NCBI GenBank assembly: GCA_027491085.1
Contig: JAIXWW010000005.1
Location: 34,982 to 98,981 of the forward strand
Reading direction: 5' to 3'
Source of the DNA: Bacteroidota bacterium
Lineage (GTDB): Bacteria > Bacteroidota > Bacteroidia > UKL13-3
Length of the DNA stretch: 64,000 nucleotides
A program made the translations under genes and the position numbers. This document shows, in pieces, positions 19,255-28,159 of this stretch (its first letter is position 1; each line of letters opens with the position of its first letter). The notes beneath the pieces are model-generated. The model saw only the letters and a program-made list of their open reading frames with translations. It was not told the origin of the DNA and searched no databases.

Positions 19255-20676
19255 ATGAAATCCCTTTATATTTGTATATTCATATTCATAGCTCTAATTT
19301 TTATAAATAGCTGCGCAACCAAGCAAATAACAGCACCAAAGCCAATTGCATCTGTTAATGTTCCAATACCAAAACCAGCTTCCATTATAGGTTTACCTAT
19401 TCATATTAATACTGATGGAATAACAAAATCTATCAATTCAAAATTTCCTTTAGAGTTATACAAGGACGATAAATTTGATGACAATGAAAATGATAATTTA
19501 AAACTCACTGTTTTAAAAAGAGGCGATTTGATATTAACTACCTCTGCAGATGGATTAAATATTTCTGCACCTATACATATTGATTTTATTTATAATGTTA
19601 AACTATTTGGTGGATTTGAAAAACCAATTAGCCACTCACTTAACCTAACTGTATTTTTTACTACCACACCATCAGTTGATAGGGATTGGAACCTCAATTT
19701 AAATAGCAAAGGAAGAATTATTTGGGACGATTTACCAAGCATTAACTTAGGAGTAACTACTTTAGATTTGCCAAAACTTTTTGGAAAAATAATGCAAAGT
19801 CAAGTAGATAAAATGGCTGCAAAAATTAATAAAGAAGTGCCGAAAGCTTTGAATTTAAAACAAATAGTGAGTAATTCATGGAAAACATTAGCAGAACCAA
19901 TTTTATTGGATTCGAGCTACAAGGCTTGGTTACTTTTGAACCCCAAAAATATATTTATTACACCTATTACTTATGCCACAAATGAAATGGAAATAAAATT
20001 GGGCATATCTAGCATTATAGAAGTAATTTCAGGTTATAAACCAACCAATGACTCATTTAATTTAAACTTACCACCCTTAAGGCAAGTTAATAACCTAAAT
20101 GATAATGTAAAAATTAACCTAAATGCAACAGTTGGATTCAATCAAATAAATGAAACTTTAAGTAAACAATTTATCGATAAACCAATGTTGTTAGAGGGTG
20201 ATAGCTATAAAATAAATATCAAGGAAGCTAAAGCATTTCCCTATGGTAATAAAATTATGATAGGCATTGATTTGGATGGAAAGGTAAAAAAGGGAATTAT
20301 AGGAAAAGGAATTAAAGGAATAGTTTATGCTACAGGTATACCAAAATACAATATGCAAAACAAAAGTATTGAAATAACAGAATTTGATTTTGATATTAAA
20401 ACAAAAGACATTTTAGTTAAAAGTGCATCTTGGTTATTGAACTCAAAAAAGTTTAGAGAAAATATAAAAAAACAATTGGTTTTTTCTATTGCTAATCAAC
20501 TAACCGAAGCTCAAAAAATGGTAAATGAGGCCGTTAACAAAAATTGGAGTAATAGTATTAACCTAAACGGAAACATAAAAAAAATTGAACCCAATACTAT
20601 TTTTGTTACCCCAAATGCGCTCAATTTAAATATCATCACGGAAGGTAATTTAACACTTAATTTGACTGGTTTTTAA
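19255..20676 (+). CDS. DUF4403 lipoprotein
   Basis: A 473-residue predicted lipoprotein (lipobox FINSC, Cys20). The mature protein matches the DUF4403 family in its opening IGLPIHINTDGITKSIN segment and repeating beta-strand pattern. It has two similar halves, reminiscent of elongated lipid-binding tubular folds, although that resemblance is only an impression from the strand pattern. Function is unknown. It is the last gene after corA and the Kir channel on the same strand. Confidence 0.8.
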   Translation: MKSLYICIFIFIALIFINSCATKQITAPKPIASVNVPIPKPASIIGLPIHINTDGITKSINSKFPLELYKDDKFDDNENDNLKLTVLKRGDLILTTSADGLNISAPIHIDFIYNVKLFGGFEKPISHSLNLTVFFTTTPSVDRDWNLNLNSKGRIIWDDLPSINLGVTTLDLPKLFGKIMQSQVDKMAAKINKEVPKALNLKQIVSNSWKTLAEPILLDSSYKAWLLLNPKNIFITPITYATNEMEIKLGISSIIEVISGYKPTNDSFNLNLPPLRQVNNLNDNVKINLNATVGFNQINETLSKQFIDKPMLLEGDSYKINIKEAKAFPYGNKIMIGIDLDGKVKKGIIGKGIKGIVYATGIPKYNMQNKSIEITEFDFDIKTKDILVKSASWLLNSKKFRENIKKQLVFSIANQLTEAQKMVNEAVNKNWSNSINLNGNIKKIEPNTIFVTPNALNLNIITEGNLTLNLTGF

Positions 20677-20884
20677 TAGTAAAATTTGACATTCATTTAT
20701 TACATTAAACTCCATTACAATACGTCATATAGTTATAACGAAAAACTGTCATGGTAAATAAAGCTGCAAATAAATTAATGCCTGTAAATATTAAAAATAT
20801 CTTGTTTTTTAGATGGTAACAAAAAAACCCTCTGCTTTCGCTTTGGGATTTAAAATGTAATTGTTTTGTTCCGATTAATTAGTT

Positions 20885-22219
20885 TTACTCTGATTTTAAA
20901 ATTTTCAAAATGGTACTTTCATTTTCGGGAGTATTTATTTTTAGAAAATACATACCTTTTTTTAATTCGGAAAGTTCAATTTCATGGCTAGTTTCAGCTA
21001 TGTTTTGTTTCTTTATTAAACTACCCGATATAGCGTAAATCTCTACTGTTTCTATTTGTTGGTTTCCTCCATTTACACTTAACGAATTCTTAAACGGATT
21101 GGGATAAACTTGTACATTGTACTTTTGAGAGTTAACAGATGCTATATTTGTTGTTTTTTTTCTTAATGAATTTGCAGAGTAACAGCTTTGTAAGTTTCTA
21201 ATTAAATCAAAATACTGTCCATCAGAAAAAATAAATTTAGGATCGTTAACTATAGTTCCATCAAAAATTGATACACCAATGACTTTTGTTCCTAAATTAA
21301 AATAATAGGTGTTGGTATTAGGATCAATTGCTGCGCCTCCGTTTACTGTATAACCTACTTTGCTTAATACATTAGAAGAGATTTGCGTTACAATTCCTGA
21401 ATTAGGATTGATAGTTCCCAAAGTTTGTGTATTTGAATCCAGTATTTCATAAGTACCAAGTGAATCAGTTACAGTTCTAAAATAGTTCTTTCCAACTAGC
21501 CCATATATTTTATTATCATTACAATTGTATGTAAAGTTTCCAAACGTTGTTCCAAATGAATTGTTGATTAACACCTTGCTGTATACCAAACCAGTATAAA
21601 TATCTAATCCAATAATATGTGTTCCATCCGAATAATAATAAACCATTTGATAAGGATCAATTGAACTGCCCAATAAAGCAAAACCAAATCCAACTGATTT
21701 TGGAGAAATTTGAGTTATAATCCCTGTATTGGTGTTAGCTTTTGCCATGTATACCTCACCTGTAATTTCACTTGTAATTGGATCAATTATATTTCTTCGA
21801 GCCAAGCCATACATGGTACTGTCCGAATTGTTAAACCTAAAATTATCAAAATAACTACTTTGTATAGGATTTGATAAAGGAACACTATTGGTAATAAGAC
21901 CTGTATTAATATTAATAGTATTTATATTGTTTGCACCAATAAAAATAAACGAACTATCATAGGGGTTTAAAGCTGCACCTGTTAGGTTAATTGTTTGGTT
22001 ATACGTTTTGTTACCTATATTACCAACAAGTCCTGACGAAGGATTTAAAAACCCTAATCGAATTGTAGCTGAATCAAATTGTTCAAATGTTTCATGAGTA
22101 TCCAAAGGATTTCTAACAATTGAATAATGATTTTTCCTTACGATACCATACAATCCATTTTGACAAAATACACAAAGTTTCAATAAAATAAAGCAGAACA
22201 AAATGAAGATTTTTTTCAT
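20885..22219 (-). CDS. Secreted protein with type A sorting domain
   Basis: A 444-residue exported protein with a signal peptide ending KLCVFCQ. The body (about 25-350) is made of repeated beta units with recurring GLVG, GLARR and IDPNTNTYYF patterns, like a beta-propeller that binds an elongated ligand. The last 75 residues are a type IX secretion type A sorting domain: VQVYPNPFKNSLSVNG, an ISGSLIKKQ strand and the KGMYFLKI end motif. It should be exported by the secretion system encoded at 6-11.6 kb and fixed at the surface or released. ATG 22219 is used; the frame extends to 22246 but those codons precede the signal peptide. Confidence 0.85.
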   Translation of the reverse strand: MKKIFILFCFILLKLCVFCQNGLYGIVRKNHYSIVRNPLDTHETFEQFDSATIRLGFLNPSSGLVGNIGNKTYNQTINLTGAALNPYDSSFIFIGANNINTININTGLITNSVPLSNPIQSSYFDNFRFNNSDSTMYGLARRNIIDPITSEITGEVYMAKANTNTGIITQISPKSVGFGFALLGSSIDPYQMVYYYSDGTHIIGLDIYTGLVYSKVLINNSFGTTFGNFTYNCNDNKIYGLVGKNYFRTVTDSLGTYEILDSNTQTLGTINPNSGIVTQISSNVLSKVGYTVNGGAAIDPNTNTYYFNLGTKVIGVSIFDGTIVNDPKFIFSDGQYFDLIRNLQSCYSANSLRKKTTNIASVNSQKYNVQVYPNPFKNSLSVNGGNQQIETVEIYAISGSLIKKQNIAETSHEIELSELKKGMYFLKINTPENESTILKILKSE

Positions 22220-22275
22220 AGAAGCAAGTTTATAAAATAAAACCAAAGCTAAACTAAAAATGTTTTGTAAAATTA

Positions 22276-23187
22276 TTACTTAACTATTTTGCCTTTGCGC
22301 CCAACAAGCCACACTCCGGCTATGGTTAAAAGCATAGCAATTACTACTTTGGCGTTAATCACTTCATTTAAAAATACCACACCTAAAATAACCGCTACAA
22401 TGGTGTTGATATAAGCATAAGTTGATACCAATGCGGCCGGCAATGCTTTTATAATGTACATAAAACAGCCGTATGCCAATAAGGAACCAAATAATATTAA
22501 ATAAACCAAAGCCCAAACTGAATTGCTACTTGGATTAAATTGATTCCAATCACCTGTTAATGTTGAAAAAATTAAGAGAATAACTCCTCCCGGAATCATT
22601 TGCAAGCCTGCGTTATACAAGGCAGGAAAAGGAGAAGTACTAGATTTGGAAAACACGGTTCCAAATGCCCAACAAATATTTGAAACAATAATGGCTATTA
22701 AACCATAAATGTAATTTTTATCCGAGAGTATATTTATTTTATCATAAAAAATAAGGTATTGAGCTAACAAACAAATAATAAAACCAGCCCACATTACTTT
22801 GGTAACCTTTTCGTTACTACCAATAGCCAAATTTATAAATACAATCCAAAGAGGCGTAAGTGCACATAAAATGGCAGCTAAACCGCTATCTACGTATTGC
22901 ATACCCCAACTAATTATTCCATTACCCCCTACCAACATCAATATACCATTGATGCTAAAATACTTAAATTGTTTAAGTGTAGGTAAAGGCTGTTTTTTAT
23001 AAAAAATAAAATAGCTACAAATTAAAAGCCCTGCAATACAATGCCTAAATGCCGCTAATAAAAATGGAGGAAAATGATGCACACCATCAGAATTGATTCC
23101 AATACGAATGGCCAAAAAAGTAGTTCCCCAAAAAATAGCTACAGCAATAAATGCTAGGTAAGCTTTTAAGTTTTTACTCTTTAACAC
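22276..23187 (-). CDS. EamA-family (DMT) transporter
   Basis: A 303-residue membrane protein with ten predicted helices in two EamA repeats. The first starts AFIAVAIFWGTTFLAIRIGI and the second IIVSNICWAFGTVFSKSS. This family exports small metabolites such as amino acids or drugs; the substrate cannot be read from sequence. It starts with GTG whose G overlaps the TAG stop of the DUF420 gene (TAGTG), so it is translationally coupled to the oxidase assembly genes, possibly by accident of operon structure. Confidence 0.88.
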   Translation of the reverse strand: MLKSKNLKAYLAFIAVAIFWGTTFLAIRIGINSDGVHHFPPFLLAAFRHCIAGLLICSYFIFYKKQPLPTLKQFKYFSINGILMLVGGNGIISWGMQYVDSGLAAILCALTPLWIVFINLAIGSNEKVTKVMWAGFIICLLAQYLIFYDKINILSDKNYIYGLIAIIVSNICWAFGTVFSKSSTSPFPALYNAGLQMIPGGVILLIFSTLTGDWNQFNPSSNSVWALVYLILFGSLLAYGCFMYIIKALPAALVSTYAYINTIVAVILGVVFLNEVINAKVVIAMLLTIAGVWLVGRKGKIVK

Positions 23188-23738
23188 TAAAATTTGTAAT
23201 AAGGGCTAATCATAGCATAAACTATAACGCCAGTGGTAGTTACATACAACCAAATAGGATAAGTAAAACGAACAATTTTACGGTGCTTTTCTTCATTCAT
23301 TTGCAAGCCATAGTAAAAAGCAAGTAATACCAAAGGCAAAACCAATGCAGCTAAAATAATATGACTGATTAAAATGGTTAAGTATAAACCTCTCATTGAA
23401 TTATCTTCGGGGAAAGTGGTTTCATTTGCCATCCAATGATACAGGATATAACTTATCAAAAATAAGGAAGATAGAGCAAAAGCAGTTAAATTAATGGCTT
23501 TATGAGCAGCAATATTTTTTTGTTTTATGAAGTACAATGAAAGCAATAATAACACTGTGCAAGTAGCATTGATTAATGCATTTAATTTAGGTAAATACAT
23601 TACCCAACTTGGCATTATTTCTGGCCTTGGTAAAACTTTTTGATTTAAAACAATTACAGCAATAAAAACTACAATTGAAACTATTGTAATTAAATTAAAA
23701 ACTAATCTATCTTGACTATTTTGGTTCGTGGTATTCAT
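23187..23738 (-). CDS. DUF420 membrane protein (CtaM-like oxidase assembly factor)
   Basis: A 183-residue protein with five or six membrane helices and the DUF420 features: PKLNALINATCTVLL, an IAAHKAINLTA His motif and a SHIILAALVLPLVL helix, where conserved His residues could bind metal or heme. DUF420/CtaM proteins support assembly of aa3-type oxidase in Firmicutes. Here the gene overlaps the SCO gene by 23 bp at the end of an oxidase cluster, which fits that job. Confidence 0.88.
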   Translation of the reverse strand: MNTTNQNSQDRLVFNLITIVSIVVFIAVIVLNQKVLPRPEIMPSWVMYLPKLNALINATCTVLLLLSLYFIKQKNIAAHKAINLTAFALSSLFLISYILYHWMANETTFPEDNSMRGLYLTILISHIILAALVLPLVLLAFYYGLQMNEEKHRKIVRFTYPIWLYVTTTGVIVYAMISPYYKF

Positions 23739-24363
23739 ATAAAAGTACTTTTAATTCGTCATCTAATCGCTTCATATCGTTTAAATCAAGTCCATTATAA
23801 ACTCCTCTAATACAGCGCGATTTATCCATTAATATTACCTGTTGACTATGGTCAACTGTTTTATCTTCAATTGATACAGGTAATAAAAAACCTTGCCCAA
23901 TTTTGAACAAATTTTCTTTATTGGTTCTGCAAAAATGCCAAATATTTTTATCAGCTTTAAATCTATTGGCATAATCGGCCAATACTTTAGTAGAATCGTT
24001 GTCAGGATCTACAGTAAATGAAACCAATTTAACCTCGCTCCATTCTTTGGCTTTTTCATAAAATGCAGAAACATTATGGTTCATGGCTGGACAAATATCT
24101 TTGCAGCTAGCAAAAAAGAAATTAGCTATCACAATATTATTGCTAAGCATTTTGGTATTTAATTCTTTTCCACTTTGATCGGTAACTGAAAATTCAGGAA
24201 CTTGGTAAAAGATAGTGTCCTTGATATCTTTTCCATTAGGCTCAGTATGATAACCTAAATGAGGGAGATGCTTGTAGTTTTGTTTGCTAGCACGCAATAA
24301 AAAAAAGAGAGCAACTGGCACTACTAAAAGGCCAATTGCTACCCAAAATGATTTTCTTTTCAT
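23716..24363 (-). CDS. SCO1/SenC-family copper chaperone
   Basis: A 215-residue membrane-anchored thioredoxin-like protein. An N-terminal helix (about 6-24) anchors it, and the copper ligands CxxxC are present at Cys87 and Cys91 (FASCKDICPA), with the partner His in VDHSQQVIL. SCO proteins deliver copper to the CuA centre of oxidase subunit II or keep its cysteines reduced. The subunit II encoded in this cluster has an intact CuA site, so the pair is consistent. Confidence 0.93.
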   Translation of the reverse strand: MKRKSFWVAIGLLVVPVALFFLLRASKQNYKHLPHLGYHTEPNGKDIKDTIFYQVPEFSVTDQSGKELNTKMLSNNIVIANFFFASCKDICPAMNHNVSAFYEKAKEWSEVKLVSFTVDPDNDSTKVLADYANRFKADKNIWHFCRTNKENLFKIGQGFLLPVSIEDKTVDHSQQVILMDKSRCIRGVYNGLDLNDMKRLDDELKVLLYEYHEPK

Positions 24364-24414
24364 TAATTATATAAAGTAAAAAACTTACTTAAAGTTTTTT
24401 TACGAAAATGATTT

Positions 24415-24744
24415 TTAAAATAAACGCATTCCAAATGTATATCCTGCTTCGGTTAAAGCTAACCAAATTAAAAAACATACAAATATCATTGGCGCAATTA
24501 TAATCCAAACTAAGAATTTGCGTTCAAATTTCATATGCATAAATACCGAAACGATATAAAATGCTTTTACAATTCCTAAAAATACAAAAAGAATATTTTT
24601 AGCAATGGAATGGCTTGAAAGTAATACGAAATATAAAACGATATCGACTAAAGTTAAAGCTAACAATACCCAAAACGTACGCCAAATTTGGCTTTTCATA
24701 TTAGCAGGCGATTCGGTGTGTTCTAAATGTTCTATGTGATCCAT
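24415..24744 (-). CDS. Cytochrome c oxidase subunit IV-family protein
   Basis: A 109-residue protein with three transmembrane helices: IWRTFWVLLALTLVDIVLYF, the KNILFVFLGIVKAFYIVSVF helix with the conserved HMKFERK after it, and a C-terminal helix. This is the pattern of the small prokaryotic subunit IV (CtaF/CyoD-like), thought to stabilise the oxidase. It sits between subunit III and SCO in the cluster. Confidence 0.87.
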   Translation of the reverse strand: MDHIEHLEHTESPANMKSQIWRTFWVLLALTLVDIVLYFVLLSSHSIAKNILFVFLGIVKAFYIVSVFMHMKFERKFLVWIIIAPMIFVCFLIWLALTEAGYTFGMRLF

Positions 24745-24796
24745 GATAATTTTTTTATTAATGTCTTAAATTATTAAACTCTTAAATTTTATAGAA

Positions 24797-25552
24797 TTAT
24801 ATTAAATAGAAGAATGTAAATACAAACACCCAAACTAAATCAACAAAATGCCAATATAAACCTACTTTTTCAACCATTTCGTAATGGCCTCTTTTTTCAT
24901 ATGTTCCGTTAACTACGTTTAAGTAAATAACTATGTTTAAAATAACACCAGAAAGCACGTGAGTTCCGTGGAAACCCGTTACAATAAAGAACAAAGCAGC
25001 AAAAGCTGTTGGTCCAAAAGGATTGCTGCTTAAGCTTGCGCCTTCAGTAATAAAATTTGTCCATTCCCAAGCTTGGCAACCTAAGAAAGCAGCACCACCA
25101 ATAATGGTTAAAATCATGTAGTTCTCTACTTCTTTTTTAGCCATTCTATGACCAGCTTCAACTGCTAATACCATGGTAACTGAGCTAAAAATCAAAATAA
25201 AGGTCATCAAACTTACGAACATTAAAGGTAAGTGAATACCATGTAAGAAAGGAAAATGATTGAATACTAATTCAGGTGAAGGCCAACGTTCAGTAACAAA
25301 CATGCCTGCTTTTTGCATTTCTTCAACAAAATTATGCGAAAGGTGAGCAAAAGGTTTTACAACTGTGTTAGGTAATGAGCCTGTAAAAGTAAATCTTACA
25401 AAACCATACGCAACTAGTAATGATGAAAAAGTAAATGCATCTGAAAGTAGAAAAATCCACATCATTAATTTACCATAACTTACACTAAATGGTGATTTAC
25501 CACCACCCCATGTTTGTTTGCTGTCGGTAGTTAAAGTAGCTGAGTTTGCCAT
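24797..25552 (-). CDS. ctaE: Cytochrome c oxidase subunit III
   Basis: A 251-residue protein with seven membrane helices. It carries COX3 features: KLMMWIFLLSDAFTF in the first helix, the CQAWEW segment, FFIVTGFHGTHVLSGV with the conserved Glu/His-type surroundings, and the terminal YWHFVDLVWVFVF. Subunit III stabilises proton uptake by subunit I. A second, shorter COX3-type gene lies directly upstream. Confidence 0.93.
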   Translation of the reverse strand: MANSATLTTDSKQTWGGGKSPFSVSYGKLMMWIFLLSDAFTFSSLLVAYGFVRFTFTGSLPNTVVKPFAHLSHNFVEEMQKAGMFVTERWPSPELVFNHFPFLHGIHLPLMFVSLMTFILIFSSVTMVLAVEAGHRMAKKEVENYMILTIIGGAAFLGCQAWEWTNFITEGASLSSNPFGPTAFAALFFIVTGFHGTHVLSGVILNIVIYLNVVNGTYEKRGHYEMVEKVGLYWHFVDLVWVFVFTFFYLI

Positions 25553-25591
25553 TATTATTATTTATTATTTGTTTCTTAGTTTGTTTGATTA

Positions 25592-26176
25592 TTATCTGTT
25601 CAAAAGTAAAAATACATAAAGATAAATCCAAAGTATTCCTACAAAATGCCAATAAGTATTACACATTGCTATACCTCTTATTGCCTTTTTATGTACTTTA
25701 AATCTAAAAGTTTGTATAAATATAATTACTAAATACAAAATACCAATTATAACATGTGCCATGTGTAAACCAGTAATTACGTATACAAATGAACCACTTG
25801 GGTTAGCAAATCCAAAATAAATTGAATTATAAACCATTTGGCTCCAACCCCAATATTGCATTATGCAAAATAAAATTCCTAATACTATTGCCAAACCAAG
25901 TCCTATTTTAGTTTGGTTCAATTCATCTTTTTTAGCAGCAATATATGCCCATTGCATAAAAACACTGCTTAAAACCACCACACCCGTATTGAGCATAAAC
26001 ATTATTGGTAATTCAAAAACTACCCATTCTCCCTCTCCCCTACGCACTATATAAGCACTTGTAAAACCAGCAAATAGCATTATACTACTTACTAGTAATA
26101 ACCAAAGTACAAACTTTTTAGGCTCTACTCCTGGTTCGCGCTCATCAATTATTTGTTTATTCACAGTTTGTATCAT
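25592..26176 (-). CDS. Second COX3-type subunit (short form)
   Basis: A 194-residue membrane protein with five helices that corresponds to the core of subunit III. It has the same YVITGLHMAHVIIGI and TYWHFVGILWIYLY end motifs as its neighbour, but the first two helices are shorter or missing. Two adjacent COX3-like genes of different length are common in Bacteroidota oxidase clusters. Whether both are in one complex is not visible from sequence. Three bp separate it from ctaB. Confidence 0.88.
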   Translation of the reverse strand: MIQTVNKQIIDEREPGVEPKKFVLWLLLVSSIMLFAGFTSAYIVRRGEGEWVVFELPIMFMLNTGVVVLSSVFMQWAYIAAKKDELNQTKIGLGLAIVLGILFCIMQYWGWSQMVYNSIYFGFANPSGSFVYVITGLHMAHVIIGILYLVIIFIQTFRFKVHKKAIRGIAMCNTYWHFVGILWIYLYVFLLLNR

Positions 26177-26179
26177 TAT

Positions 26180-27082
26180 TTAAATTTTATCTATCAAGTA
26201 AAAAAGTTGAACAATGGGTAGATAGATAATTGCGGCTAACATTAACTTTTTAGCATCAGCTAGTTCGCAACTTTTATATAATTTATAGGCATAAAAACTA
26301 AAATATAAGGCACCAAATACAGCAACCACAGCGGCTACCACTCCCGAAATTCCAAACACTGTTGGTAAAATACCAATTGGTATTAAAATCAACGAGAATA
26401 ATAAACATTGGAATGCAGTTTTTTGGGTTCTTCCTGGGTTAAAAGGCAACATTTTGAAACCAGCTTTTTTGTAATCATCTTCCAAAAGCCAAGCAATACT
26501 CCAAAAATGAGGAAACTGCCAAACAAATTGAACAGTAAATAAAACAATAGCTGCTAAATCAATTTTTCCAGTGTAAGCTACCCAACCTAACATAGTTGGA
26601 AAAGCTCCGGGAAACGCACCAACAAAAACCGAAATAGGAGTTACTCTTTTTAACGGAGTATAAACAAATGCATAACTCAAAAGAGAAACTAATGCTAGAA
26701 TTCCACTTAATTGATTTAAATAAAAACCAATCAAGAAAACCCCAACTAATCCCATTAAAGTTGAACTAATTCCTGCTTCTAAAACACTCATACGTCCAGT
26801 TGAAACTGGTCTATTAGCCGTTCTAGTCATTAGCTTATCGTAGTCCTTCTCAATTATTTGATTAATTCCATTAGCCGCACCAGTTACTAATAAACCTGCT
26901 GCTCCTAAAATAAATACCTCAAACCAATTAATAGTGCCACTTGCAGCAGTTAAATATGTAATAACTGAACTGAATACAACTAAACTACTCAACCTAATTT
27001 TAATAAGTTGCATGTAATCACCATATTTTTGTTTCCAAAAACTTGTTGTTTCAATTGCAATATGTTGTTCTATTTTATCCAA
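26180..27082 (-). CDS. ctaB: Protoheme IX farnesyltransferase (heme O synthase)
   Basis: A 300-residue UbiA-superfamily membrane enzyme that adds a farnesyl chain to heme b, giving heme O, the precursor of heme A. The substrate motif NGINQIIEKDYDKLMTRTANRP is intact, with the Asp-rich part and the NRP, as is the second Asp motif region LLEDDYKKAGFKML. It has about nine helices. The start codon is TTG at 27082; the first in-frame ATG is 23 codons later and would remove the conserved leader before the first helix. It lies 22 bp after ctaA. Confidence 0.93.
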   Translation of the reverse strand: MDKIEQHIAIETTSFWKQKYGDYMQLIKIRLSSLVVFSSVITYLTAASGTINWFEVFILGAAGLLVTGAANGINQIIEKDYDKLMTRTANRPVSTGRMSVLEAGISSTLMGLVGVFLIGFYLNQLSGILALVSLLSYAFVYTPLKRVTPISVFVGAFPGAFPTMLGWVAYTGKIDLAAIVLFTVQFVWQFPHFWSIAWLLEDDYKKAGFKMLPFNPGRTQKTAFQCLLFSLILIPIGILPTVFGISGVVAAVVAVFGALYFSFYAYKLYKSCELADAKKLMLAAIIYLPIVQLFYLIDKI

Positions 27083-27104
27083 TTTATATTGTTTGTGCTT
27101 ACAA

Positions 27105-28082
27105 CTATTCGGTTATAAGCTTAGTTTTATTAAAAATCAAAATGGCTACCAAAATTTGTAAGCCAGCAATAATACTTCCTACTGTTAAATGTATGGAAGT
27201 TACTTGTTTTGGGAAACCTAAATTTACCAAAATACTTCCACTAAGTGCTTGAGAACATAACAGCAAAATAATTCCCAATCCACATTTATAAATTAAAGAA
27301 CTTCTTTCAAACAAGCTTCTGTACTTAAAAAGCAAAAGTGTTGAAATAAGTAAACTCAAAATTGACCAACTTCTATGTAGTTTAAAGATTAACTCTTCCA
27401 TAAAAAATTTGGGCCATTGAGTTCTGTATTGTTCACCCAAAAGATTAGCCACATGGTCAACTTTTTCGCGAACTTGAGTTCCACTAACTATTTGTATTAA
27501 ACTAATAATTAATGCAATAATGATAAACAATTTTAAAGAACTATCCGATTTAAATTGAATAATACTGAACTCTTGTGAATTGGTAACTGTAAATATTAAT
27601 AAGGCTACAATTAACAAAGCTATCAACATGTGAATGGTTATCATCCAAGTTGCTAAATCGGAAGCAACAACCTTGGAACCAATCCAACCTTGAAAACCAA
27701 CCAAAATAAAAGCCAAAAAACTTAGCCAAAATATTTTAGGATTTGATTTTAAATAAGGAAAAGCAAAAACTACTGTCAACAAAATAAATAAACCAATAAC
27801 AACACCAACTAACCTATTTAAATATTCAATCCAAGTTTTGTAAACATCAAAATCAGCTATTTGCTTACCTTGAACGGCAAACTTAGTTTTATAATCAACA
27901 GGTAATTGATTGATATTGGTAGGCGGCACATACTGACCAAAACATTTTGGCCAATCAGGGCAACCCATTCCACTTCCAGTACTTCTAACTAAACCTCCTA
28001 CAAAAATTAGAAAGAAAACTGCAATGATGGTTGCAATTCCAAATCTTCTAAATCTAATTTCGTATTTTTTAGTTTCTAACAT
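27105..28082 (-). CDS. ctaA: Heme A synthase (COX15/CtaA family)
   Basis: A 325-residue membrane protein with eight helices. The first helix has the GGLVRSTGSGMGCPDWPKC motif with its paired Cys. His residues sit in EYLNRLVGVVIG, ITIHMLIALL, LHRSWSILS and SIHLTVGSI helices, the expected heme-binding positions. It converts heme O to heme A for the aa3 oxidase. It lies directly downstream of ctaD but a hairpin separates them, so expression from ctaD may be attenuated. Confidence 0.93.
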   Translation of the reverse strand: MLETKKYEIRFRRFGIATIIAVFFLIFVGGLVRSTGSGMGCPDWPKCFGQYVPPTNINQLPVDYKTKFAVQGKQIADFDVYKTWIEYLNRLVGVVIGLFILLTVVFAFPYLKSNPKIFWLSFLAFILVGFQGWIGSKVVASDLATWMITIHMLIALLIVALLIFTVTNSQEFSIIQFKSDSSLKLFIIIALIISLIQIVSGTQVREKVDHVANLLGEQYRTQWPKFFMEELIFKLHRSWSILSLLISTLLLFKYRSLFERSSLIYKCGLGIILLLCSQALSGSILVNLGFPKQVTSIHLTVGSIIAGLQILVAILIFNKTKLITE

Positions 28083-28114
28083 TATTTTGAATGACTTTAA
28101 ATCATTCTATTTGT

Positions 28115-28150
28115 AAAACAACCGCACTCCTAAAAGCACGGTTGTTTTAA
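28115..28150 (-). terminator. Hairpin between ctaD and ctaA, possible partial terminator
   Basis: A 10-bp stem (AAAACAACCG / CGGTTGTTTT) with a 14-nt loop lies in the 77-bp gap between ctaD and ctaA. The T run is only four bases and belongs to the stem, so read-through is likely. It may mainly protect the ctaC-ctaD message. Confidence 0.5.
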
Positions 28151-28159
28151 TATTTAAAA